DNA of 38,779 nt from Bradyrhizobium neotropicale (lineage in GTDB: Bacteria; Pseudomonadota; Alphaproteobacteria; Rhizobiales; Xanthobacteraceae). The stretch is from NCBI RefSeq assembly GCF_001641695.1, contig NZ_LSEF01000034.1:64206-102984 (forward strand), written 5' to 3'. Numbering within the stretch: the first letter of the stretch is position 1; every line of letters begins with the position of its first letter. Shown here in pieces: positions 26,381 through 33,631 of this stretch. The position numbers and the translations under genes are program-made. The notes under the pieces were generated by a model. The model was not told the origin of the DNA. It was given only the letters and a program-made list of their open reading frames with translations, and searched no databases.

Positions 26381-26983
26381 ACGGCCCAACCAGGCGGTGC
26401 GAGCCGCGCCGCCATTGGCTTGCAACGGCTGAAAGCTCTGCCGTGCCCAGAATTCCAGTGCGCGCGCGTTGGCGCGATTGACGCCGACATGGACGGCGCG
26501 CGCGCATCTCTCGTGCGCGAGCTCAAGCCACGCCTGCAAGAGTCTCGTGCCGAGGCCCTGCTGTTGCAGCCGCGGCAGCAGATTCAGATGTATGTGGGCC
26601 GGGTAGTCCTGCGCGATGTTCGTCGGTGTCCGCTCGGGATGATGGATCATGGCGCAACGCCTTTGATCCGCGGTCCAGTCGCCGGGTGCCCCGGTGGGAT
26701 CGGGATAGCGCCTGCGGAGGTCGGACCACCATTCCCGATCGAGCCGCGCTTCCCAGTCTTCGGTGTCGATCGCGCCGACTGCAAATCCGGCCACTCCGGC
26801 TTCGTCTTCGACCACGAGCGCAAGATCGGGCGCGAGGCGTGCATAGGGGGCCGAGTAGATGTGACCCAACAGTCGGTCGTCCTGGTAGAGATGACCTGCG
26901 TCGGCTCCCGCGGACCCCGTCGCAAGCGAGATCGCATAGAGCGCGTCGAGGTCAGCGTCCCGGACCGGTCGAATCCTCATCAT
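26366..26983 (-). CDS. GNAT family N-acetyltransferase
   Basis: The 205-residue protein begins MMRIRPVRDADLDALYAISL. It has the GNAT core: a central strand DLALVVEDEAGVAGFAVGA, then the acyl-CoA loop LLPRLQQQGLGTRLLQAW with the Q-x-x-G-x-G motif. It ends with NARALEFWARQSFQPL. It should acetylate a small molecule or protein terminus; the acceptor is unknown. I start it at 26983, since the longer frame to 27025 would run through the cspA terminator hairpin. A second adjacent ATG is at 26980. Confidence 0.85.
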   Translation of the reverse strand: MMRIRPVRDADLDALYAISLATGSAGADAGHLYQDDRLLGHIYSAPYARLAPDLALVVEDEAGVAGFAVGAIDTEDWEARLDREWWSDLRRRYPDPTGAPGDWTADQRRCAMIHHPERTPTNIAQDYPAHIHLNLLPRLQQQGLGTRLLQAWLELAHERCARAVHVGVNRANARALEFWARQSFQPLQANGGAARTAWLGRLTVG

Positions 26984-26989
26984 GCATGC

Positions 26990-27022
26990 GGCCCAAACAA
27001 AATCCCCCGGCAGAGCCGGGGG
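26990..27022 (-). terminator. Rho-independent terminator of the cold-shock gene
   Basis: CCCCCGGC (27004-27011) and GCCGGGGG (27015-27022) form a perfect 8-base stem with an AGA loop. Read on the minus strand it is followed by ATTTTGTTTGG. It lies about 40 bases after the cold-shock stop and just ahead of the GNAT start, separating the two genes. Confidence 0.85.
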
Positions 27023-27060
27023 CAACGTCGTGATCTCTACGCGAGAACAATGCGAAGGGA

Positions 27061-27267
27061 TCAGGAGACCTTGAGATTCTCGGCGGACGATTTGCCGCGG
27101 TTCTCCACGAGGTCGTATTCAACCACCTGGTTTTCATTGAGGGTGGAGAGTCCGGCACGCTCGACGGCGGAGATATGGACGAACACGTCCTTGTCGCCGC
27201 CGTTCGGCTTGATGAACCCATAGCCCTTGGTCGGGTTGAACCATTTGACGGTGCCCTTTTGCGGCAT
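27061..27267 (-). CDS. CspA-family cold-shock protein
   Basis: The 68-residue single cold-shock domain begins MPQKGTVKWFNPTKGYGFI and contains RNP1 (KGYGFI) and RNP2 (VFVHI). The C-terminal ENLKVS is typical. It binds single-stranded RNA or DNA as an RNA chaperone; whether it is cold-inducible cannot be seen. The Shine-Dalgarno GGAGGAG is ideal, and it sits precisely in the loop of a small hairpin described separately. A T6 run (minus strand) lies about 25 bases before the ATG. The gene is monocistronic, with its own terminator downstream. Confidence 0.97.
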   Translation of the reverse strand: MPQKGTVKWFNPTKGYGFIKPNGGDKDVFVHISAVERAGLSTLNENQVVEYDLVENRGKSSAENLKVS

Positions 27268-27691
27268 CGCTAGTCTCCTCCACTAGATATAAAAAAGACG
27301 CGGCCACGCTTTTGCGCGTGCCACGCCACAAACGGGCTTCCGGAAGTCTGTTCGAGTCTTGAGTCTCAACGTCACGATACGCACAGCCGAGCGGCCAAAT
27401 CCGATTGTGCCTGATATTGCAACATGAAAACCGGCCGTTAGCAAGCAGCGCGCGATTTTCAAGAGCGACGCGAATATGTCCGGCGGCAATGTATGACCTG
27501 TGGCAGCGGAACCACAATCGGAGGCAATCCCCCTTAATCTTCCTTGGGCGAGCCCTGCGACCGATTGACCACCCGTGGCAGTTCGGCACAAATCGCGGCA
27601 CGTAACGCCGCGCGTGTTGCATTTTTGCGCGCCGCCTTTTGCTTCGGGATTTGTTGTCATGTGCTGCGCGTCGCAGCTCTCCGGGACACGG
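27268..27691. promoter_or_regulatory. Intergenic region between cold-shock and barrel genes, with Shine-Dalgarno hairpin
   Basis: This 424-base divergent gap holds no gene I can support. Next to the cold-shock ATG, on the minus strand, CTAGT (27286-27282), GGAGGAG (27281-27275) and ACTAG (27274-27270) make a 5-base stem. Its 7-base loop is exactly the ribosome-binding site. Upstream of that is a T6 run (27291-27296 as A6 on plus), preceded by a weak CACGC/GCGTG stem. Promoters for the two genes must lie here, but I could not place them. Confidence 0.5.
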
Positions 27692-28789
27692 ATGATCAGG
27701 TTGGATCGGGTCCGCAGGATCGCGACTGCGATCGCCGCGGCTCTCGCGTTCGTCATGGTGATGTTGGCCGCCACGCCGGGCTTTGCGCAGAGCCCGACGC
27801 CCCTGCCTCCGGTGCCCACACCGCTGCCGTCACCGACCCCAATTCCGGTGCCGACCGCCACCTCGCTCGATCTCGGATCGAGCTTCCTGGAGCGGCTCGG
27901 CAATCAGGCGTCGGGCGGCATCAACCGCGCACTGCGCACCAATCCCGGTGGCGGCGGTGCGTCGGAGAGCACGGAGGATCCGCGCTACCGCACATGGTTC
28001 GAAGGCTATGGCATCTCGGTACGGACCGATGCGCAGGGCGATTTCGTCGGCGACAAGCGCAAGACGTTCGGCGGCGTCGCCGGCTTTGGGGCGCGGCTCG
28101 CGCCGGGCGTGAACATCGGCTTCTCCGTCGATCAGAGCCATACTGATGTCGACGTCCCGCTGGCGCTGCAATCGGCCACGCTCGACCTGACCCAGTTCGG
28201 CGTCAACGGTTCCGTCGACAAGGGGCCGTGGACCTGGGCCTTTGCAGTGGTGCACGGCTCCGGCAAGGTCCACTCCAGCAGGGACACAGGCTTTGGTCTC
28301 GCAACCGCGGGCTACCGCGCCACGGTCGACGGCGCGCTGACTGAGATCAGCTACTACTGGACCAAGGACCAGATGCGGATCGTGCCCAAGGGCGCGCTCG
28401 AATATGTCCGCGCCACCAGCGCGTCGTTCCAGGAGACCGGCGGACTCGATCCGTTCAATGTCGGCTCGACCACGATCTCGCGTGCGCGCGCCTTGATCGG
28501 GGCCGAGATCGGACGCTACTTCATCTTCGACCGGAAGATCCTCGACCTGTCCGCCTACGGCAAGTTCGTCGACAATTTCTATCAGAACCTGGGCTCGGTT
28601 CAGGTCAGCCTGGGGACCACGAGCGTCATCGTGCCCGGCATCGGCGAGAGCCGCTACGGCATGGATGCGGGTGCGGCCGCCTCGCTCAGCCTCACCAACA
28701 CCGCGCGACTCTACATCAACTACGATGCCAAGTTCCGCAACGACCTCCAGTCGCACCAGGGCACGGTCGGCTTCGAGTACAAATGGTGA
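27692..28789 (+). CDS. Outer-membrane beta-barrel (autotransporter-like) protein
   Basis: The 365-residue protein has a signal peptide MIRLDRVRRIATAIAAALAF ending at GFAQS, then a Pro/Thr-rich spacer of about 20 residues (SPTPLPPVPTPLPSP). The rest is a region of alternating strands from about residue 95 to the end. It closes with VGFEYKW, an aromatic C-terminal residue as expected for barrel assembly. The strand pattern is like the autotransporter barrel domain, but no large passenger is present, so it is a barrel-only protein. The start is uncertain: the frame opens at 27575 and another ATG is at 27659, but the signal peptide begins at 27692. It ends 9 bases from the convergent LysR gene. 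Confidence 0.78.
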   Translation: MIRLDRVRRIATAIAAALAFVMVMLAATPGFAQSPTPLPPVPTPLPSPTPIPVPTATSLDLGSSFLERLGNQASGGINRALRTNPGGGGASESTEDPRYRTWFEGYGISVRTDAQGDFVGDKRKTFGGVAGFGARLAPGVNIGFSVDQSHTDVDVPLALQSATLDLTQFGVNGSVDKGPWTWAFAVVHGSGKVHSSRDTGFGLATAGYRATVDGALTEISYYWTKDQMRIVPKGALEYVRATSASFQETGGLDPFNVGSTTISRARALIGAEIGRYFIFDRKILDLSAYGKFVDNFYQNLGSVQVSLGTTSVIVPGIGESRYGMDAGAAASLSLTNTARLYINYDAKFRNDLQSHQGTVGFEYKW

Positions 28790-28798
28790 GGCGCGAGC

Positions 28799-29809
28799 TC
28801 ACCTCGGCGTCGCCGCGACATAACCGCTGAGACCAAATCCTTCGCGTGCTGCCGCCATCATCGGAACCAGTGCGTTCGGATGGATGAACTCGTCGCGGAA
28901 GCAGGGGTAGGCCCTGGGGTCAAAAATCTTCTTCAGCCAGTCGACCACGATCTTATGCCGCTCCGACGTGCGGAACTCCTTGTGATAGGTGAGCCAGAGA
29001 TCGGCGTGGTGACTGACGCCGAGATCGACGGCGATGAGCGGTGCACCGAGCGCGATCGAGACCGTCGGCAGGAAGCCGATGCCGGCGCCGCGCTCCACCG
29101 CATAGAGCACGCCGACCGAGGAGTTGGTTTTGATGCCGACGATGCCCTCCAGCGATTTCAGTCCGAGCACGCGGGCATAGGCGCCGTCGTCGACCTGCGG
29201 CGCGCTCTGCTTGATGATGCGGTGGTTGTTCAATTCGGCGAGCGTCGCCGGTACGCCGTAGAGACTCTCATAGTCCTTCGAAACGAAGGGATAGATGTGC
29301 AGCCGGCCGAGCTTGGTGACGATCAGGTCGGGATTGGTCGGCGGCTCGAGCTGGATTGCGATGTCGGATTCCAGGCGCGCGACGTCGGTCTGTTCCATCG
29401 CGCAGCGCAGATCGACGGTGATCTTGCGATAGGTCTTCTGGAAATCGATCAGCCGCGGCAGGATCCAGAAATTCCCGGGACCTTCAGTCACCGCGACGCG
29501 CACGGTGCCGACCGTGTCGTTCGACGAACGCGAGGCGCGGCGGAATACGTTGAAGGCGTGACGTTCCATATGAGCGACGTCGGCAATCATCGCGGTGCCT
29601 TCGTCGCTGAGCGTGAGCCCGCTCTGGTCGCGCAGGAACAGCTTGCAGCCGATGCTCTCTTCGAGCCGATCGATCCTGCGCATCAGCGTCGTCGATGTCA
29701 TGCCGAGCTCCTCGGCCGCGTTGCGAAAACTTTTAAATTTCGCGCACGCTAAAAACAGCTTCAAATCGTCCCAGGACGCATCCAGGGCTTCTTCACGGTG
29801 CTGCATCAT
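28799..29809 (-). CDS. LysR-type transcriptional regulator
   Basis: The 336-residue protein has an N-terminal winged helix-turn-helix, DDLKLFLACAKFKSFRNAAE with MTSTTLMRRIDRLEESIGCK. A periplasmic-binding-like effector domain follows. It is divergent from the acetyltransferase-like cluster, the usual position of a LysR gene relative to its target. The start is uncertain. I chose the ATG at 29809 (MMQHREEALD), with GGGGTG six bases upstream; ATG at 29839 and TTG at 29854 are in frame. The longest form would reach the inverted repeat at 29855-29878. The effector is unknown. Confidence 0.88.
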   Translation of the reverse strand: MMQHREEALDASWDDLKLFLACAKFKSFRNAAEELGMTSTTLMRRIDRLEESIGCKLFLRDQSGLTLSDEGTAMIADVAHMERHAFNVFRRASRSSNDTVGTVRVAVTEGPGNFWILPRLIDFQKTYRKITVDLRCAMEQTDVARLESDIAIQLEPPTNPDLIVTKLGRLHIYPFVSKDYESLYGVPATLAELNNHRIIKQSAPQVDDGAYARVLGLKSLEGIVGIKTNSSVGVLYAVERGAGIGFLPTVSIALGAPLIAVDLGVSHHADLWLTYHKEFRTSERHKIVVDWLKKIFDPRAYPCFRDEFIHPNALVPMMAAAREGFGLSGYVAATPR

Positions 29810-29854
29810 CGCAGCACCCCGGTGCAATAGTTGCTGCATACTCCTGATCCCCAA

Positions 29855-29878
29855 CCGCTAAGCTCGTTGTCATAGCGG
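29855..29878. promoter_or_regulatory. Inverted repeat, candidate LysR operator
   Basis: CCGCTA (29855-29860) and TAGCGG (29873-29878) form a dyad with a 12-base spacer between the divergent LysR gene and the acetyltransferase-like cluster. Size and place suit a LysR-type binding site, although the classical T-N11-A is not exact. A second perfect palindrome, GCACC-CC-GGTGC, lies at 29814-29825 just before the LysR ATG. Confidence 0.35.
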
Positions 29879-29910
29879 GGCGCGAAAACAGCGAACGATA
29901 GAGGGGTGAC

Positions 29911-30528
29911 ATGGGTATGGAAAGGGGCTCGTTTGCCGCAAGGCATCATTTCGACTCGTTGCCACTGAGCCCGGACATCGATGTCCGTTGCGCGCAATTT
30001 TCGGAAATTGCTGCGCTTTCCGACATGGCACGCCGGCTGGTGCCGGGCGTGCGGATCGGAACGGCGGAGCTTGCAAACTACTTCACCTTCGATCCCCAGA
30101 GCCTGCTCACCTTCAGCCGGAAGGGGCGCCTCGTTGGCGGCATGGCTTTCCTGTTTCTCAATGACCGCGGGCACGACGCGCTGCTGCTCGACGAAATCTG
30201 CCTGACCGCGCCTGACACGCGCCATCTCGCCGCCGCTAATGAAGAGGTGTCTGCCATCTACATCTGGGCGATCGCGGCCACGGGCCGTGGCATCGCCGGT
30301 CTCGGCAAGGCCGCGGCACATCTGCGCCAGGCGCGGTTTCGCAGTGCGGACTGCTATGCGCAGCCGTCGACGCTGGCAGGACGCGACATCATGAAGGCGA
30401 CGGGTTTTGAGCCCGTCCCGAGCTTTCAACCCGACCTCTGGTGTTACGAGCGGCCCTGGAACAGGCAGCCGCTGCGCATGCCGGGCGCGATCATCCAAGC
30501 AAGGAGTTTTGCAGATGCACGGCACTAG
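29911..30528 (+). CDS. Putative acyltransferase-like protein (GNAT-like, uncertain)
   Basis: The 205-residue protein starts MGMERGSFAARHHF with GAGGGG just upstream. The middle reads LLTFSRKGRLVGGMAFLFLN and LLLDEICLTAPDTRHL. It is followed by an Ala/Gly helix (IAATGRGIAGLGKAAAHL) and a final IMKATGFEPVPSF element. Strand-helix order and the closing GF-x-P resemble the GNAT fold, but no clear acyl-CoA motif is conserved beyond GRGIAGLG. I cannot name a substrate. It overlaps the next gene by 14 bases and is the first gene after the candidate LysR operator. Confidence 0.7.
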   Translation: MGMERGSFAARHHFDSLPLSPDIDVRCAQFSEIAALSDMARRLVPGVRIGTAELANYFTFDPQSLLTFSRKGRLVGGMAFLFLNDRGHDALLLDEICLTAPDTRHLAAANEEVSAIYIWAIAATGRGIAGLGKAAAHLRQARFRSADCYAQPSTLAGRDIMKATGFEPVPSFQPDLWCYERPWNRQPLRMPGAIIQARSFADARH

Positions 30529-31135
30529 GATTCCTCTCGCCAAACCGGACTCCCGCGCCATCACCGTCAGGCTTGCGCGCGATCCCAGCGATCTCATGCT
30601 CGTCACCGCCATCCGTTCCGCGGTCTATCTCGCCGAGCAGGATTGTCCTTTCGAGGAGGAGTTCGACGGCAACGATCTGGTGGCGGCGCATTTCATCGGC
30701 TTCGTCGGTAACGAGCCTGCGGGCTGCCTGCGAGTGCGCTTCTTTGGCGAATTCGCCAAGGTGGAGCGGCTCGCGGTGCGTCACCAATATCGGCGCTCGC
30801 GCGTTTCGTTCAAGCTGGTGCAGGCGAGCGTCGACTATGTGAAGCGCAAGGGGTTTCGCAAGATCTACGGCCAGGCGCAGGACCGGCTGGTCGATTTCTG
30901 GGCCCATTTCGGCGCCAAGCCGCTCGGTCACAATCGCAAGATCACGTTCTCCGATTTCTCCTACACCGAGATGGTGCTCGAGATCGAGCCGGGTCCGGAC
31001 GCCATCACGCTGGACAGCGATCCCTATGTGATCATTCGCCCCGAGGGCGACTGGGACCGGCCTGGCGTGCTCGATGCTTCCGCCGGGCGGGCGGTGACCT
31101 CGCCACTGCGTGACCTCGCGCTCGCTGACCGTTGA
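30515..31135 (+). CDS. GNAT-fold acetyltransferase with degenerate acyl-CoA loop
   Basis: The 206-residue protein has a GNAT layout like ElaA/LuxI-type members. RSAVYLAEQDCPFEEEFDG near 35-52 is followed by FIGFVGNEPAGCLRVRFFG, then KVERLAVR (82-89), and a late QAQDRLVDFWAHFGAKPLG. The usual Q/R-x-x-G-x-G/A acyl-CoA loop is replaced by RRSRVS at 93-98, with no glycine. Binding of CoA may therefore differ, as in LuxI or FeeM-type acyl synthases, or be lost. The start at 30515 is fixed by AAGGAG eight bases upstream; it overlaps the previous gene. Confidence 0.8.
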   Translation: MHGTRIPLAKPDSRAITVRLARDPSDLMLVTAIRSAVYLAEQDCPFEEEFDGNDLVAAHFIGFVGNEPAGCLRVRFFGEFAKVERLAVRHQYRRSRVSFKLVQASVDYVKRKGFRKIYGQAQDRLVDFWAHFGAKPLGHNRKITFSDFSYTEMVLEIEPGPDAITLDSDPYVIIRPEGDWDRPGVLDASAGRAVTSPLRDLALADR

Positions 31136-31160
31136 AATTGGTGCAGCTACAAGCAAGAAA

Positions 31161-31742
31161 ATGCTGGATCCAACCCACGACGATCCGCCGATCCTGGTCT
31201 GCGCGGATCTTCAGGTCGAATATCTGACCCAGGGGCGTCGCCACGTCATCCTCGACGGCGATGCCGCGCTGCCGCGCTGTCTCGACCTTTTGACGTTGTG
31301 GCGCGACAATCTCTGGCCGGTGATGCACTTAAAGCGCATCGCACAGGCGGCATGGTTCAATCCGGCATCCAAGCTGACTGATTGGATCGCGGAAGCAAAG
31401 CCGCGGCCGGGAGAGATGACGTTCGAGCACCCGCTGCCCTCGGCCTACAGTTCCGCGCGGTTTGTCGACTACATGTCCAATATCCGCGCGGTCCGCTGCG
31501 TGCTACTCGGCTTTTCCCTGGATGAGACCGTCCTGGCCACAGTCGTCGACGGGTTTCATCGCAGCCATCGCTACCAGGTGGTCAGTGACGCCGTGGCCTG
31601 CCGGCAGCCGGGCGCCGACGATGCCGCCGCATACAAGCAAGCAGTGGTGAATGTCATCGGAAATTTTGCTATAATCCGCACCAGCGCCGAACTGATCAGG
31701 ACCAGCGGCGCCATCGCGATGCAAGCGGGCGCGACCGGATAG
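31161..31742 (+). CDS. Isochorismatase-fold protein lacking catalytic Cys and Lys
   Basis: The 193-residue protein matches the cysteine-hydrolase fold: ILVCADLQVEYL keeps the first Asp (residue 16), and VLLGFSLDETVLATVVDGFH aligns with the family motif G-x-x-T-D-x-C-V-x-A-T. The catalytic Cys position is Thr123, and the Lys position before SAY is Pro91. A normal isochorismatase or amidohydrolase reaction is therefore unlikely. It may bind a ligand or a partner protein. The start is the ATG at 31161 in an A-rich context. It follows the GNAT gene by 25 bases and probably shares its operon. Confidence 0.75.
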   Translation: MLDPTHDDPPILVCADLQVEYLTQGRRHVILDGDAALPRCLDLLTLWRDNLWPVMHLKRIAQAAWFNPASKLTDWIAEAKPRPGEMTFEHPLPSAYSSARFVDYMSNIRAVRCVLLGFSLDETVLATVVDGFHRSHRYQVVSDAVACRQPGADDAAAYKQAVVNVIGNFAIIRTSAELIRTSGAIAMQAGATG

Positions 31743-31771
31743 GTGGACGGCGACCAGGGTGGACTAGGGCG

Positions 31772-31942
31772 GTGTCTCGGGGGGACGAGCTGAAGGACTT
31801 GGCGGGCGAGCTGTCACGCGCGGCCGAGAAGGCGCGCCGGCTCGGCCTGCCCACGACCGTCTATCTTCTCTCAATGGCGCTCGTCGAAGCGAGGGAGGCC
31901 GCTGAGGCCGCCGATGACGATGATGACGACGGGGCGGCCTGA
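31772..31942 (+). CDS. 56-residue protein with acidic tail
   Basis: A short frame starts at GTG 31772 (VSRGDELKDLAGELSRAAEK) and continues with ARRLGLPTTVYLLSMALVEA. It ends with six Asp residues followed by GAA and stops at 31942. A weak AGGG site precedes the GTG. The product is a predicted long amphipathic helix with an acidic end, and codon use matches the surrounding genes. It lies 29 bases after the isochorismatase-fold gene on the same strand and may belong to the same transcript. I do not recognise a family. The rest of the gap to 32080 shows nothing. Confidence 0.55.
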   Translation: MSRGDELKDLAGELSRAAEKARRLGLPTTVYLLSMALVEAREAAEAADDDDDDGAA

Positions 31943-32080
31943 ACGCGGCGCGGCGACGCTTTCTGCATCGCTGCCGGGCATTTGCTGCTGGCGAAATGGC
32001 GTTGCAAGTTCTCTAGTGTCGCAATAGCCAAGTGATGACGCTGGCTTTGCCGGCGACGTGAAGCCTAGAGGATCTCCGCA

Positions 32081-33463
32081 ATGTCGATGCTGCCGAATTC
32101 GCAAGAGGCCCGGGATGTGGCCTACCAGCTCCATCCCTACACCAACGCGCGCACACATCAGCAGGCAGGACCGTTGGTGATCGAGCGCGGCGAGGGGCCT
32201 TATGTCTTCGATGCAACGGGCAAGCGCTATTTCGAGGCGATGGCCGGGCTATGGAGCGTCGGGCTAGGTTTCAATGAGAAGCGGCTGGTCGAGGCCGCCT
32301 ACCGGCAGATGCAGGCGCTGCCGTTCTATCATACGTTCTCCGCGAAATCGCACGGACCCTCGATCGATCTCGCCGAGCAGCTGGTCGCGCTCGCGCCGGT
32401 GCCGATGAGCAAGGTGTTCTTCACCAATTCCGGCTCGGAAGCCAACGACACCGTGCTCAAACTGATCGCGTATCGCTCGAATGCGCTGGGACAGCCGCGG
32501 CGCAAGAAGGTGATCAGCCGTCTGCGCGCCTATCACGGCGTCACGATCGCCTCCGCAAGTCTCACGGGGCTGCCGAACAATCACCGCTCGTTCGATCTGC
32601 CGCTGCCGAACATCCTGCACACGGGCTCGCCGCATTTCTACAAGGACGGCGCGGCGGGAGAGAGTGAGGAGGCCTTTGCGACGCGGCGGGCCGAGGAGCT
32701 CGAAGCCCTCATCGTCAAGGAGGGGCCCGAGACGATCGCCGCCTTCTTCGGCGAGCCCGTCATGGGCGCGGGCGGCGTCATCGTGCCGCCGGCAACCTAC
32801 TGGGACAAGATTCAGAAGGTCCTCAACAAATACGACATCCTGCTGGTCGCCGACGAAGTCATCTGCGGCTTCGGTCGCACCGGCAAGATGTTCGGCTGCG
32901 AGACCTATGGCATCAAGCCCGATGCGATCGTGGTCTCCAAGCAGATCACCTCGAGCTACTTCCCGCTGTCGGCGATCATCCTGAACGACCGCATGTTCGA
33001 GCCGGTCGCGGATGAGAGCAACAAGATCGGCGTGCTCGGCCATGGCTTCACTGCCGGCGGTCATCCCGTTGGTGCCGCCGTGGCGCTGGAAAACCTGAAG
33101 ATCATCGACGAGCGCGGCCTGGTCGCCCATGCCGCCGAGACGGGTGCCTATATGCAAGGCAAGTTGCGCGAGCTCGCCGGCCATCCGCTGGTCGGCGAGG
33201 TCCGCGGCGTTGGCATGATCGCGGCGCTCGAGCTCGTGCTCGACAAGCAGCGCAAGACCGCAGCGGCAACGCCCGGTGCCGTCGGCGGCATCGCCAGCCG
33301 CATGCTGCAGGAGCGCGGCGTGATCTCGCGCAACATGCTCGACGCCATCGCCATCTGCCCGCCGCTGATCGTCAACAAGAGCCAGATCGACGAGCTCGTC
33401 ACCGCGATCGCCGGCGTGCTGGACGACATGAAGGGCGAGGCGGCGAAGCTGACGCCGGCGTAG
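32081..33463 (+). CDS. Class III pyridoxal-phosphate aminotransferase
   Basis: The 460-residue protein contains the class III marks: FFTNSGSEANDTVLKL (113-128), YHGVT (151-155), LLVADEVICGFGRTG with the cofactor Asp258, and Lys287 in VVSKQITSSYFPL for the Schiff base. It transfers an amino group, probably from an omega-amino acid or amine to pyruvate or a similar acceptor; the substrate cannot be told from sequence. GAGG lies upstream of the ATG; a second ATG two codons on is possible. It is convergent with rnd across a palindromic repeat. Confidence 0.93.
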   Translation: MSMLPNSQEARDVAYQLHPYTNARTHQQAGPLVIERGEGPYVFDATGKRYFEAMAGLWSVGLGFNEKRLVEAAYRQMQALPFYHTFSAKSHGPSIDLAEQLVALAPVPMSKVFFTNSGSEANDTVLKLIAYRSNALGQPRRKKVISRLRAYHGVTIASASLTGLPNNHRSFDLPLPNILHTGSPHFYKDGAAGESEEAFATRRAEELEALIVKEGPETIAAFFGEPVMGAGGVIVPPATYWDKIQKVLNKYDILLVADEVICGFGRTGKMFGCETYGIKPDAIVVSKQITSSYFPLSAIILNDRMFEPVADESNKIGVLGHGFTAGGHPVGAAVALENLKIIDERGLVAHAAETGAYMQGKLRELAGHPLVGEVRGVGMIAALELVLDKQRKTAAATPGAVGGIASRMLQERGVISRNMLDAIAICPPLIVNKSQIDELVTAIAGVLDDMKGEAAKLTPA

Positions 33464-33484
33464 GGACGCATCAGAAATAGCCGA

Positions 33485-33589
33485 CCCTCACCCTGAGGAG
33501 CGCGCTCTTTGCGCGCGTCTCGAAGGGCGAGGCTGAGAGCCGGGCCTTCATCCTTCGAGACGCGCGTTCCGCGCTCCTCAGGATGAGGG
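33485..33589. repeat. Large imperfect inverted repeat in convergent gap
   Basis: The left arm, beginning CCCTCACCCTGAGGAGCGCG at 33485 and running to about 33532, pairs with the right arm, CCTTCATCCTTCGAGACGCG onward, 33545-33589. The arms match over about 45 bases with a few differences and an internal size change. It resembles a Bradyrhizobium intergenic palindrome I recognise by its CCTGAGGAGCGCG and GCGTCTCGAAGG core. It lies between two convergent gene ends. Confidence 0.7.
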
Positions 33590-33631
33590 ATTGGCGCTGT
33601 CGGCGTTGCGATTCTCGCCGATTGTCGGTCG

